From positions 6,389,879-6,453,878 of the forward strand of contig NC_079905.1 in assembly GCF_024868665.1 (NCBI RefSeq): a stretch of 64,000 nucleotides of DNA. The letters run 5' to 3'. Each line of letters starts with the position of its first letter. The stretch's first letter is position 1. Below are positions 49,918-61,528 of the stretch, piece after piece. Under the pieces are notes generated by a model, which was not told where the DNA came from, searched no databases, and saw nothing but the letters and a program-made list of their open reading frames with translations. The translations under genes were made by a program, and so were the position numbers. This DNA comes from Triplophysa rosa (lineage: Eukaryota; Chordata; Actinopteri; Cypriniformes; Nemacheilidae).

Positions 49918-50834
49918 CTATGCGCCAAAGTTATGAAGAGCTAATCTGAACATGTCATTGGTACAGACCCACTTATTATCTACATTCTTCAGCAAAAAGA
50001 CCTGTTGAAAGCCCATAACTTGGTCTTGATCCGCCTGTAAAAAATGTAAGCAAATGTCAGTGTTTTAGTTTTTATAACCTACATGTTTACAGGATTATGT
50101 TTTATAGCATTGGTATAATTCCAAAGAACAAACAAATATTAATGAATCAGAAAAACAACTGGACGCTGTCTTATATTTTCAGTCCGTGAACTGTCCTTCA
50201 TTATCAATTATTAAACGCTTTTTGATACTCAACTCTTTAAAATGTATCTAAGAATAAAATCTTACTTTGAGCTGGCCCATGACCATACTCATAACACAGT
50301 TGTCTGGAGTTGGGTGATGGTCTTGAGCTGTGATGATGTGTTGAATGGTCTGAAAGGGAAGGCTCTGTAAACATACACATTTTGTTATTTGACTTAAAAT
50401 CAAGAGTTACGAGTCAGTATTTAATCATTTAGAAACTGTGGAACTGGCATATTGATCATGGATGACATTATTCAATAAACAACTTACGTTTAGTTTGGTC
50501 ATGATTGCAGCCTTTCCTTGAAATCCCTCCCCTTCCCAGGTTAAACAAGACGCATCGGTCTAGAGAGAATCGGAATAACGTTAATACAACCAAACATGAT
50601 AAAGATTTCACAACGTAATCCAAGCCACATGAACAATAAAAAATATAGTTTTCAAAGTGCATCACTTTTAAGAGGACAAACAGGTTCAGACATTTATGTA
50701 CTCGCAGTGTTTAACCCACCACGTGTTAAACTTACATAGAGATCGGCGAGCTTCACGCGATCTGTATCAAACTGCTGATAGTAGTGTTGCACAAACCCCG
50801 AACCGATTTGCTCCCAAATTGGTTTGTCTGCCAT
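49918..50834 (-). CDS. nutf2: Nuclear transport factor 2, 4 coding exons
   Basis: Small homodimeric protein that carries RanGDP into the nucleus through FG-repeat nucleoporins and so maintains the Ran gradient. Coding exons on the minus strand: 50,834-50,736 (33 codons), 50,559-50,488 (24), 50,364-50,266 (33) and 50,034-49,918 (39 with stop), all phase 0, giving 128 aa. Landmarks: [20 protein letters not shown] at the start, [18 protein letters not shown], the Ran/FG-site stretch [25 protein letters not shown] and the C terminus [16 protein letters not shown]. Human NUTF2 is 127 aa and ends at the Gly; an extra Ala is present here. The start codon is 975 bp from that of the divergent ngly1. 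Teleosts can carry more than one nutf2 paralogue and this could be the -like one. Its last exon is repeated at 63,732-63,848. Confidence 0.95.
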
Positions 50835-51808
50835 TGCTTTTCGCCGTATGAAAGATCAATGGAGGTTTGAAGAGACAAATCCGCGTGTGGCTGACCTGCG
50901 AACAAACGCTGAAGTTCAACGGACTTGTAAAACTTGGATTCCAGCGTGATACTGTAATATATTTATATTTCTCGTATTTCCAAAAGGTGTTCTCTTTATC
51001 TCCTTTTTTTACATTTACTTACTATTAAAACCTCAGTGATGGAAAGCCAGTGTAACCTGGGATGAATTCGCGCCTTATTGGTCCCGGAAAAAGACACAGA
51101 CTTAACCAATAACATTGCTCGAAATGTCTCGATCTGCTGATCTGAGTGTATGGGGATATTATGTTGAATTTGGGCGTTGGAACATAATAATCACGAAATT
51201 AATTCATTACAAAATAACTCATATTCAAAACAGTAACTTAATAATAAGTAATATATAATAATAATAATAATAATGAAATTTAAAAAACGTAACCCCCCAA
51301 AAATGTCCAAACAATAAATATAAGTCTTTCATAAATAGTGCAGTTTCACAGCGTTTTTAAAACAACAGTTTGAGATATCATTATTGTTATTATTATTATT
51401 ATTAGTTGTTGTTGTGTGGTCACATCAAATGCAGAACGAACGGATGCTAAGAAGTCATCTCACTTCAGTAAGATTTGATTATTGGTAGTGACTTTTAAAA
51501 GACTTTTATCATGCCATCGCGTCTCAAGTATTAGAGCACTCAGCGATCGCCTCTTTACTGGTAATTATATATAGACCGTTTTGTTCTGCTGAAACCTATA
51601 TTTAATTAAATGTTAATGTTCCGTTGTTAGTTTTATGCTTAGAATTAAAATTAAATTACCAAAATCGTTTGCAGTATATTTCCCATGAAAACCATTATCA
51701 GGCATATACCGGGCAGCTATGACCACATAACTTTAGGTTGTAGTCAGCTGTACAAGGAAGAATAAACGGAGGTGTTCTTCTGTAAATGCAGAAGTTACAT
51801 GTATAACG
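50835..51808. promoter_or_regulatory. Shared nutf2/ngly1 divergent promoter interval
   Basis: The 974 bp between the two divergent start codons must contain both promoters and 5' UTRs. A small CpG-bearing patch lies at 50,840-51,070, with two CCAAT-like boxes in inverted form near 51,071-51,103 (ATTGG at 51,077 and CCAAT at 51,098). From 51,240 to 51,420 it is AT-rich with TAA/ATT microsatellites. A truly bidirectional promoter is an inference. Confidence 0.5.
51250..51275. repeat. ATA trinucleotide microsatellite
   Basis: Short run of about eight ATA/ATA units, with a complementary ATT run at 51,381-51,403. Confidence 0.75.
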
Positions 51809-54800
51809 ATGCCTGGATCCCAAGGAGTTGCCGCTTTGTGCGAAAATCCCATCGAGGTGTTTTTGGACGTTTCTAAATTGCTTATAACGTATGCGGATAA
51901 TATTCTTAGGTAAGAAGCTTTGATGTCAATATTGAGTTGAGTTTCTATATGTCTTGTATATCTTATTGTACGATATATCGTGTTACCCAATGCATTATAA
52001 CCTGTAACGTTATATGATCGTATCTGCATGTGTTTTATGTAGGAACCCAAATGAGGACAAATACAGATCAATCCGCATTGGGAACCCAACATTCTCCACC
52101 AAGCTTCTGCCTGTCAAAGGAGCAGTTGAATGCCTCTTTGAGATGGGATTTGAGGAGGTTGGTGAGATCACAAAAGAGTACCCTTCCAAGATGATCAAGT
52201 TGCTTAACCTGTGATAAAGTGCTTAACTGTCATATCTGCAAATATCTCTATGTCCCTATTAGGCTGAAACCCACCTGGTGTTTCCTAAGTCAGCATCTGT
52301 GGAGAAGCTTAGACAGGTGAGAGAGACCATTGCAGCCGAGAGAGACCAGAGGCTCGGAGGGACCAAAGCTACATCCAACCCACAAAGTGGCAGAGTCACT
52401 GCAAGTCCTGCTCCACCACCACCATCCTCCGCTGCTTCTGCCCCACCACCACCATCATCCTCCGCTGCTTCTGCTAGCCCAGCACTCGCTGCTCCTGTCC
52501 CTACACCTGGACCAGCAGCTTTACCATTCACTGTGAGTAATACTGTTAACTTGGGTGTATTTTTAGGAAAGAATAAGCAAAATAGCAAAAATACTTGGAT
52601 TTGTGGATCTCCGTGCATATTAAGGTAGGAGAGGAGAACATTTTTTAACATAAAAATTGAGCTTTAATTCTAAAGTTTTTTGTATTGTGTATGTTTTGTG
52701 TATATATTGTCTATTTCTTTACAGTTCAAAGTGTGAGGCAAGGTAAATGATGTGGACAAAATGGTTTAGAGTACATCCTCATTCCAGCATTATCGTACTT
52801 ACTTCATCATTTGTTTCTTTTTTTTTTTGTGGTGTTTTAGTCAAGCAGTGTGACATTCCTCAGAACTCTGCAATCAAACTTCCAACATGTGATGGTGTAT
52901 GAGAGCCCTGAATTGCAGCAGAAAGCCCTGAGCTGCATACCTCATGTACTGCTCAGATCCAATGCTAAAGAACGGCTGAAACGAGCCAAAGATGCAGATC
53001 CTGGTAAAAAAAGATTAATCTTGCACGGGACTTGTTATATATCTCAAATGATGAAATTTACTACAGCCTTCTATAGAACTTCCTATAAAGCGTCTCAAGT
53101 TTGATGTGTTGTCTTCTGCTTTCAGCATGTGGTTTAGAAGAAGAGGACATGTTGGTTCTAGACCTGTTGCAGTGGTTTAAAGGGGACTTCTTTTCCTGGG
53201 TGGACAGTCTGCCGTGTAGCCGGTGTGGAGGTAAAACCCAGGCTTCCGGATCCTTACCCCCTTCAAATGATGATCTGCGCTGGGATGCAGGCCGTGTAGA
53301 GAACCACTACTGTCAGACCTGTCAACTCTCCACTAGATTCCCACGGTACACCTGTTTACATATTTACCGCAGTTTAATATTATGCATGACTTTTTTTCAG
53401 GATGTCCTATTTTCACTTTGAAAACCAAGCATTTTTTATATCTTTTTATCTGAAATGCAAATTCAGTTTTTCCTGTTTTACAGATACAATCACCCAGAGA
53501 AGCTCCTTGAGACCAGGAGGGGGCGCTGTGGAGAATGGGCAAATTGTTTTACACTGTGCTGCCGTGCTTTAGGCCTAGAAGCAAGGTACATCTGGGACAG
53601 CACAGGTACAATTCAAATTTTTTTTTTTTTTTAATATTTTGTTATCTAAGTGTACTTTGAAATTAGAAGTAGCGTTTGCTTGTTTACCTTTATTGTTTGG
53701 TTCACCCTGACTCAATGACCCCTGGTAAAACGTTTGTCTGGCCTTTTAGATCACGTCTGGACAGAAGTGTATTCTCAGTCGCAGCGACGCTGGCTACACT
53801 GCGACCCCTGTGAAAATGCATGCGATAAACCTCTCCTGTATGAAGTCGGCTGGGGGAAAAAGCTCTCCTACATCCTGGCATTCTCTAAAGACCAGGTTGT
53901 AGATGTGACTTGGAGGTACTCCTGTAAACACTCGGAGGTCCTTTCTAGACGCACGCAGGTTTCGGAAACATGGTTGCTGCGTACTCTTAATAACCTTAAT
54001 GCTTCGGTATGCTTCTCAAATTCATGCTTGCTCATATAGAACAGCTCTTTTATCAGTGCCTGAGGAAACATACCTGAATGTGAGTGTTATTGCAGAGGCA
54101 GCAGTCTTTAGGACCAGAGAGGAAGAAACAGCTGTTGGAAAGGCTGCTGGTGGAACTAGTAGAGTTCATTTCTCCCAAGACCCCTAAATCTGGAGAGCTG
54201 GGCGGTCGCATCACAGGATCTTTGGCGTGGAGGGCTGCTCGAGGGGAGACGGGTGCAAGCAAAACTAAAGCTGTGAGATGCTAACTGTTATGATTTTGTT
54301 TTGTCACTGTTTTATATAGACGTTTCATCGGACGCATACAAGATCAATTTAAACGTATTAATTCTATTTAAATTCATTCTTTATTTGCTCTTTTCCTTCA
54401 AGGATGCAGATGAATGTGTCTTCATTCCTTTAGAATCGGAGAAGCAAAAAATGTTGTTCCACATTAGTTACAATGTGGCCAAAGACTGTTACTTTAGACT
54501 GAGCAACGGCTCAGATACCATCCCAGGATGGCAGAGGGGACTTTGGAGGAAAGAAAATGTGTTCAGGAAAGAGGAACATGACTGGCAGATGGTGTGTTTT
54601 TAGAACTTTTTCAACTGTGCCGGTCATATCATTAGAATCAAATTTTACTTGATATTTTAAAGAGAAAAGTTTATAGTACTACGCAGACCTGCTTATGTCA
54701 TTGCAGGTGTATCTGGCACGGACGGAAGGATCCTCTATTGGGAAGATTAGCTGGAAGTTTGACTGTGCTTCTGTAGGAATGAAGATCAAATCCGTGTCTG

Positions 54801-55228
54801 TCCGAGCCTTCAGTCAAACCTATCATTCAGGCAGCGTGTGCTGGAGTTTACGCTCTGCCCAGACCACCGTTGACTTCCCTGGAGGTATCAACCATATTGC
54901 TTCAGAGCCATCAAGCTTGTAGACACTCAGTAGATTCACTCAGTGAATATTGTTACGTTATATTATACATATCAATAGTTCTGCACTTCATTTATTTTGA
55001 TTTTTACTAATTAAGCTTGATAGAATAGATAGTAATCTGTTTATTTTCATAGATGGTGAAATGCACTCAGCCGCGAGTCTGTCTGGAGGTACAGAGCTGG
55101 TTGTGGAGGGGGAGCTCACGGGAGGGGAAGGAGATGTGTCGTGGCAACACGCTCAGCTGTTCAGACAGAGTCTGAAGGAAACCGAGAAGGTTTTGTTTGA
55201 GCTTTTGATTGAAATGGAGCAGTCTTGA
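51809..55228 (+). CDS. ngly1: Peptide:N-glycanase 1 (PNGase), 11 coding exons
   Basis: Cytosolic amidase that strips N-glycans from misfolded glycoproteins exported from the ER, ahead of proteasomal degradation. Exons: 51,809-51,909; 52,043-52,157; 52,263-52,532; 52,841-53,003; 53,126-53,345; 53,484-53,605; 53,750-54,006; 54,096-54,272; 54,403-54,591; 54,707-54,884; 55,053-55,228. Phases close to 655 aa (human 654). The N-terminal PUB domain (about 1-110, VEVF-like [12 protein letters not shown], p97 binding) is followed by a Pro/Ala/Ser linker, the transglutaminase-like core with catalytic Cys305 ([10 protein letters not shown]), His332 (DHVWTEVYS) and Asp349 ([16 protein letters not shown]), zinc cysteines 247/250 (CSRC) and 279/282 (CQTC), and a C-terminal PAW domain ([11 protein letters not shown]). 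All key residues are kept. Divergent from nutf2. A second copy is predicted past the window end. Confidence 0.97.
52406..52471 (+). repeat. Tandem 33-bp repeat in ngly1 exon 3
   Basis: Two adjacent near-identical units (CTCCACCACCACCATC... and CCCCACCACCACCATC..., each ending CTCCGCTGCTTCT) encode [16 protein letters not shown] blocks in the linker between the PUB domain and catalytic core of ngly1. Confidence 0.8.
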
Positions 55229-55263
55229 TGAAACCATTCAAGAGAATTTTAGGGTATTCGTTT

Positions 55264-55269
55264 AATAAA
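55264..55269 (+). terminator. ngly1 polyadenylation signal
   Basis: Perfect AATAAA 36 nt after the ngly1 stop codon, followed by a T-rich stretch near 55,293-55,305. A very short 3' UTR is implied. Confidence 0.65.
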
Positions 55270-55327
55270 CACAAGAACGGAATCAGACACTTGTGTACTT
55301 TCTTTGAACCCCTGCATGTGAAACATT

Positions 55328-55762
55328 TTAAAGGTATAGTTCACCCAAAAATGAAAATTCTGTCATTATTTACTCACCTTTGAGTTGTTCCAAATCTGTA
55401 TACATTTCTTTGTTCTGATGAACACAGAGAAAGATATTTGGAAACATGCTTGTAACAGTTCTTGCCCACCGTTGACTACCATAGTAGGAAAAATTTCTTT
55501 ATAATTTTTTGTTCTCTTGAACACTAAGAAGATATTTTGAAGAATGTAGGACCGCAAACAGTTCTGGGGCACTTTTGACAACCATTGTAATTTTTCCTAC
55601 TATGGTAGTCAATGGGGTCCAAGAACTGTTTGGTTACAAGCATTCGTCCAAATATCTTTCTCTGTGTTCTACAGAACAAAGAAATTTATACACATTTGGA
55701 ACAACTAGAGAGTGAGTAAATCATGACAGAATTTTCATTTTTGGGGGAACTATCCTTTTAAT
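55328..55762. mobile_element. Palindromic TTAA-family MITE
   Basis: Left arm AAAGGTATAGTTCACCCAAA, then AATGAAAATTCTGTCAT; right arm ATGACAGAATTTTCATTTTT, then AACTATCCTTTT: the arms are inverted complements, with further pairing (AGATATTTGGAAACATGCTTG against CAAGCATTCGTCCAAATATCT). TTAA at the edges. It lies just beyond the ngly1 poly(A) signal. Confidence 0.8.
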
Positions 55763-57357
55763 GGAGTTTCTTTTATTGGTGGTGTTCTGGCCAGGAATAT
55801 TTTACCACAATCTAGTTAATCTGTTCTGTTAATGAAACTATTTAATTGTAAACAACATGTGGTTTTAGATGTGAACCGGTTTTGAAATGTATTATGCATA
55901 TTTCATAATGTAGAAATCTAAACTCTTCTGAAATCTGTTCTTTTAGAGCTATTATTTCTAATTCTATGTAACATTACTGTACATTTCAAAGACAATTTTA
56001 CATCATTCTTTTTAGTCCATAACTATATGGATATGACCATATAGCCATACATTAGTTGTGCCTAAATCATTTGCTTAGGGTTAAGGGCTACCATGTGTCC
56101 ATTCAATGCTGTTTTGTTAAGATGAAGTCATTCAAACTCTGGAAGGTATTGTGCTCTATGGTAATACTTTACATTAAACCAGATGTTACGACAATGTTAA
56201 ATCCTCCTTCATTTGTATGTCGTTTTGGCTAAAAGCATATAAACCAGCAAATAAGCTGGTTCTTCACACCTTCAGAAACTCTTATATGTTGACCCATTTC
56301 CTATAAGAAATATTCACACGTTTTAGTTAAGCAGAAATTGTATTAAGTGCTGAATAACATACTTAAAATGTTGAGAGCTTGCCAAAAACTGGCATTTAAA
56401 CAGCTAAAATATTCCTCAAGGGTAATAAAACAAAAAAGACAATTGTGACATTGTTTTGATTTAACACAGTTTGTATCTCTAAAAAGTGCAAGACAAAAAA
56501 CATGTGCAGTTTGTGCAACATTGCTCTCTAATGAAACAGTCTAACACAAAAGTAGACATTTCTTTCACATTAGTTGCTCTAAACCTTTAAGCATTCTACA
56601 AAATAGGCTGTCTTTAAAACCAAAGGTACAAAGACCCTAAAATAGCTTTATCCTCCCAAATGTAGTACAAAGCCCCTCTCATTGTAAGTTTTTAAAAATA
56701 CAAACATTTTAGAAAAGAACAATTGTATGAGCAGTTGCATGTAATCCTTGCTTACAAAGGGTGAGCGTTCTCATTACAAGTGCAGCCGTATCTTTATAAA
56801 GCATATTAAGACTGTTTTCTCCTGGGAATGATCCTCAGTACCGCACATCACACTCTGGTACAAACGTGCAATTTTATGATTAGAAATTTTCATCTTATGA
56901 ATGCTAGTATTTACCACATTTCTTTAGGTTAAATAAAAAGTGCTGTTTGAAGGTACAACATTAGGTATTTAGAGTAATTTTTCTTGCTTGTCGGGCATCT
57001 CTACACCCTTTCATACTATATAAAATATACAGTTTTCATAAAATTGATCTATATAAACAAGTTCTCTCTATTATTCACACACGCATTTGTACACATGCAC
57101 ACCTATGCATCCAGCCAAACATACAAACACTCAAGCAAAACTGTTCCACGATGTTCAGATTTTGGCCGAAGAAACGTTTAAGACAGAAATGTTCACGCAA
57201 GGTGAAGTCAACACACACACACATCAATGACATCATCAGCCTTTCTTTTTCTAGGACAAACGCAGAAGGATAAAAATGAGATACACGATAAGGATCGAGA
57301 AAAAGAGGTAGAGATAAAAGGGATGGCAAGAGGGAAAGTGTCTACTTGCCAGTAAGA
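55763..57357. other. kat2b 3' UTR / intergenic
   Basis: Non-coding, AT-rich. As kat2b is on the minus strand and its stop codon is at 57,358, its 3' UTR runs leftward into this interval. A minus-strand AATAAA occurs near 55,773, but no site is clearly preferred. Confidence 0.5.
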
Positions 57358-57737
57358 CTACTTGTCAACGAGGCCCGCCTCTTTGATCTTGGTGTAAAAG
57401 AATTTCTCCAGTAGGTTGGCACATTTGTAGTACTCGCTTTCGGGAGGGTTGTACTCGCGACAGTTAGTGAATATCCGCTGCATGTCGGCCATGAACAGTT
57501 TCCGCATCGTGTAGTAGCGACTCTTTAGGCGCTCGCTCATCGTCTTTAGATCTACACGGACAAACACACAATAATAGTTGTGAGACCTATTCCAAATGTA
57601 GCCAATTATGGTCAAAATCTATTTAATGCATTAATGTGCAAACATAACATACCCATTGGGAACCGGATGACTTGGTAATAACCAGGTGCCTCATTCTTCT
57701 TTACAGGTTCCATGAAGGGCCATGCGTTCTGGTGTGA
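57358..57737 (-). CDS. kat2b: Lysine acetyltransferase 2B (PCAF), last two coding exons only
   Basis: 3' end of a GCN5/PCAF-type histone acetyltransferase, the catalytic subunit of SAGA/ATAC-like coactivator complexes in the nucleus. Exons on the minus strand: 57,737-57,653 (28 codons plus 1 nt, from [20 protein letters not shown]) and 57,551-57,358 (ending [10 protein letters not shown]). Together they encode most of the bromodomain: the WPF shelf, the [14 protein letters not shown] segment, and the acetyl-lysine-binding Asn in [27 protein letters not shown] and the ending favour KAT2B over KAT2A. Acceptor and donor sites are intact. The upstream exons (acetyltransferase domain) are absent: 48 bp before the first of these exons the intron passes into the duplicated copy of 43,960 onward. 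If the tandem duplication is real, this copy is an orphaned 3' fragment and the intact gene uses the second copy. Confidence 0.9.
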
Positions 57738-58347
57738 CTGTAATGTTTAGAAACAAAGAGTATTGTTTCTATATCTTACATTTACATTAAAAACATATAG
57801 CTAACGCTACAAGTTTTTGAAATTTGTTACTATTCAGTTCATGGTCTGTTTTTGTATTAAATACACAAATAAATAATACAGGATTTAGCACATTTAAATG
57901 AAAGGTTTGATCATTGGCTACTATTCGTCGCAATAAGTTTTACATTAACTTTACGTTATTTATTAAAGAAAAATGTGAAAGTAAATATTTCTAAGCTTCG
58001 ACATCATATTTTTGTGCAAATTCTAGTGAACATTTGATTTTTTTAATTAGATAAAATACAAATATTTCAAATATTACTTTATCGACCATCGTACTTTAAC
58101 ATAGCACGTTTTTTTATGACAGAATTGCCACTTTTTTTAATCGATGCATTTTTTATTTTGCAAAACATGTGTTCATCTTTATCAGGTTCAAAAGCGCAGA
58201 ACAGCTAACAAATTTTTCAATCTTGTCTTCTCAACTCCAAAATGCGCTTTTAAAAGCAAATAAAATTTTTATTGAGTTATCGAAAATTGTCTAACATGAA
58301 AAAACAAGTATTTATATTAGTTGATTTAAAAGTTATATATATATATT

Positions 58348-58682
58348 AGGGCTGTCAAAAGATTAATCGTGATTAATCGCATCCAGAATAAAAGTTTGTG
58401 TTTACATAACATATGTCTATGTACTGTGCTTATTAATTTTGTATTTATAAATACAAACACATACACAAGTATACATATTTAGGTAATATTTACATGGATT
58501 TATTTATATTTACCAATAATTGAAATTATATATAAATGTTTATTAATATTTAGATTTTTCTTAAATATATGCATGGATGTGTATGTGTTAATAAATACAA
58601 AATTATTATGCAGTTACATAAAATTTATGTAAACACAAACTTTATTCTTGATGCGATATATGTGATTAATACTTTTGAAAGC
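58348..58682. mobile_element. Second copy of the AGGGCTGTCAAAAG MITE, right arm damaged
   Basis: The left end is identical to 44,519 onward. The right arm carries several substitutions and small deletions (GATGCGATATATGTGATTAA where copy 1 has GATGCGATTAATCGTGATTA; terminal GACAGCCCT lost), so it no longer pairs well with the left arm. Confidence 0.8.
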
Positions 58683-58713
<31 letters not shown>

Positions 58714-58911
58714 AAAATAACACAAATTTTCATAAAACACTTATGCCATCTATTCACGATAACATATAGGATGTATTTTATTGAAATTGAAGATTATTAT
58801 GCCCTACTCGATGCAAAGAGCAGACCATTCGAAGCGTTAAGGATGCAGGGCGTTCAAATGTACTGTAGGCAGGTATACTTCATTTTCAAATGCAAGGTGT
58901 TCAGCTGTTGT

Positions 58912-59098
58912 ACTATAGACGGCTTCATTGGACGCACACGCCTGGCCTGAAGTTAACTTCCGGTCTGTGTTTGGTTATAATATAACAATTTATTCAATTT
59001 ATAAAACTACTCAACTGTTCTTGAATCTTTGTGGAGATCTACCAGAAGTTAAGTTTTGTTCACATAACGTTTGTTTATGCTGAAACCGTCTATAGAAA
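58912..59098. mobile_element. Second copy of the CTATAGACGG MITE
   Basis: Same as 45,098-45,284 apart from one T-to-A difference at 59,025. Confidence 0.55.
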
Positions 59099-60062
59099 AA
59101 CAATTATTGCTGGTAATTTTTTGCCAACAAATATTAGCTTTGTAATAGCATTTTGTTAAATATGGCAATTTGTGTTACTGGTTAAAATTAATTTACATTT
59201 TTGTATTGTCACTTCTTGTGCTGGTTGGGGAAAAGAAACAAACCTCATTTAGAAAAATTAATTGTGATGATCACATGGTCAAAAATTGTGTTAACATGGT
59301 GTTAAATGGTGTAGTCAGTTAGCAGTGACATTCATGACACACATTGTTTTGTCTTCAATGCTCATGCCAACTAGTTTTTTGGTCAGCTACATTATTGAAC
59401 TTGCCAGAATTTACTTGAAGACCCACCGAAGTGCCCTGAAATGTGCAGCTTTATTTCACCCAGTGGTGTAGTCTTCAGCCGTGTCTGAATTCGCCCCCTA
59501 TCTCCTATAGCCTATAGTGCACTATACCGGGTGTCCGACATTTTGAAGTGTTGTCCGAATTCTGAGTAAACAACTCATTACCTACATTTTTTACAATTTT
59601 TACCCACAATGCATTCTGATTTTGAGTTTACATCCGATGTACACTCGCTCACTTATATTTCCCATGATACAACGCGAATCAAACGTCTGATTAGAATCAG
59701 CTGGATGAGAGTGAGTGACCGTTAATGCCACGAATGTACGTTTATACACTTGTGTTTGTTCTTGTTGACAGTTATTTTCTACTTTTTGAGAATAAACAGA
59801 TTAAATTTGAATGTTAAATATATAGCAGTGTTTTATTTTAAATAAGTAATTTTATTAAACTTAATAAATCTAATAGTAAATAAACGTGGCAAATATTTGT
59901 TTTGTTCTCTTTTTAAAAACTAATAGCCTATAATAAACGTGACAAATAATGTAAAAATGAACATTACCAGTTTACAAAACAATCCATAAAGCCACACAGG
60001 TGTAATATAAGCGTTATGTCGAATGTCCGCGACAGTACTGTCAGACGAAGGCTATAGGCTTG

Positions 60063-60218
60063 TTCGACTTGATGCGGCGCCGCAAGATCCGACAGGCGGA
60101 TGACATCAAAGTACCGCGAGAGCCATTCGAAAAACCATAAAATGTTTGGTTTCGAATCGCTCTCGCGGTACTTCATGTCATCCGCATGTCGGATCTTGCG
60201 GCGCCGCATCAAGTCGAA
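60063..60218. repeat. Second copy of the long GC-rich hairpin
   Basis: Identical to 46,249-46,404 by eye. Confidence 0.9.
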
Positions 60219-61528
60219 TATTACGTCAGTGTCCGAAATTGTTCACTCATTTTCATTCACTTCCCCATATAGTGGACTATCTAGCATTCGTTATATAGTG
60301 AACAATGCATGAGTGAACAAGTGGGCGAATTCAGACGCAGCTCTACGTGTACACAGGTCTTCCTCAATTGGCGGACCGCGGTCCGGTGTTTGAATATTTT
60401 GGTTGTTTAAATTGAGCCGCGCGTCTACACAACGGAGAATCACATCACGCGCGCTCTCAGGAACATTTATGTAATTGATCTTTTGCCGCTATATCCTCTA
60501 ATATCTTTATTTAGCGCCAAACGCGCTTCATTTGAACCCTTTCCGCTCTGCGCGTGCTGCTTCTCTCCCGCCAAAGACGGCGCGCGCATGAAGAGCAGCA
60601 AACACGTGCTTCTTTTAACAACACTAGTGCAGACACGCAGAGCAGGTAAATGGACACACAACAGTAAACAAAATGCAGTAAATATTGAAGCATTTGTATC
60701 CGTCAGTCTGTTTACTATTTGCTATATGTCTCCAACATTTCAACCAGATTTGTGATATTTTATTAACCATAACGTTTTTATCAACATTTAGCATTATTGA
60801 TCAGCATGTAAACATTTGTGACCCTGTGAAAACCCAGGCTAAAGTCTAATAATCGAATTGATTATTAGATAACAAGCATCAAAGATAATTTCAAGCATTA
60901 ATTTCACTAAGATGTTGGTATTATTCAGTCAGTATTGAAAATATTGTTATATTTTCATAGAATATTCTGTAGGATGTTTTTTTGTAGGACTTGCTGTGTT
61001 TTCACAAGCAGGGTCACATTTTGTAATGAACAACGTTTTAATTATTTAAAGATAAAAGTACTTCTGTTATGAAAGTCAAAGTTAAAATGGCATGGAAAGA
61101 CTAATTTAGTAAGTAACTTTGTTTTCTGTTTAATTATCACATTACGTTTGCTGTTTACGTGTTGTCAGTAGTTTTTTTATTTACAAATATTAATTATCAG
61201 ACTTCTAGTAAGAGGGCATTCCCCTAGAGCCACAGAGCTTATACATACATACTGTGGATATCAAAATGTAAAACAATTTAACAGATCATATCTTTTAGGA
61301 TATAAGAATCTCGTTGTTTGCTCTGACTACAATGACAATAAAAAGCTATTCTATTCTTTTATACAGTGTATCCAACTAGGCTAAATTGATTCAATATTAA
61401 TTTATTTTCTAAAAACATATTGTTTGGAAGTAAATATAGAAAAGATCAAGAATTTTCGTACAGGCCTGCCCTCTTAAAAAAAGCGCGAGGATACGTAAGA
61501 ACATCATTTTGAGTCAGAAAAGTGACGT

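Larger units (their letters stand above)
43960..57788. repeat. Unit 1 of a large direct (tandem) duplication
   Basis: This 13.83-kb segment is inferred to be the duplicated unit. Its first 6.2 kb (43,960-50,186) reappears at 57,789-64,000 in the same orientation, starting at the shared AAAAACATATAGC. The remaining part (50,187-57,788: most of nutf2, ngly1 and the last two kat2b exons) is predicted to recur beyond the window. Confidence 0.8.

Noticed and set aside
52259..52651. 130-codon minus-strand frame opposite ngly1 exon 3
   Set aside because: It is the antisense of the Pro/Ala/Ser linker and reads as a Gly/Ala-rich artefact.
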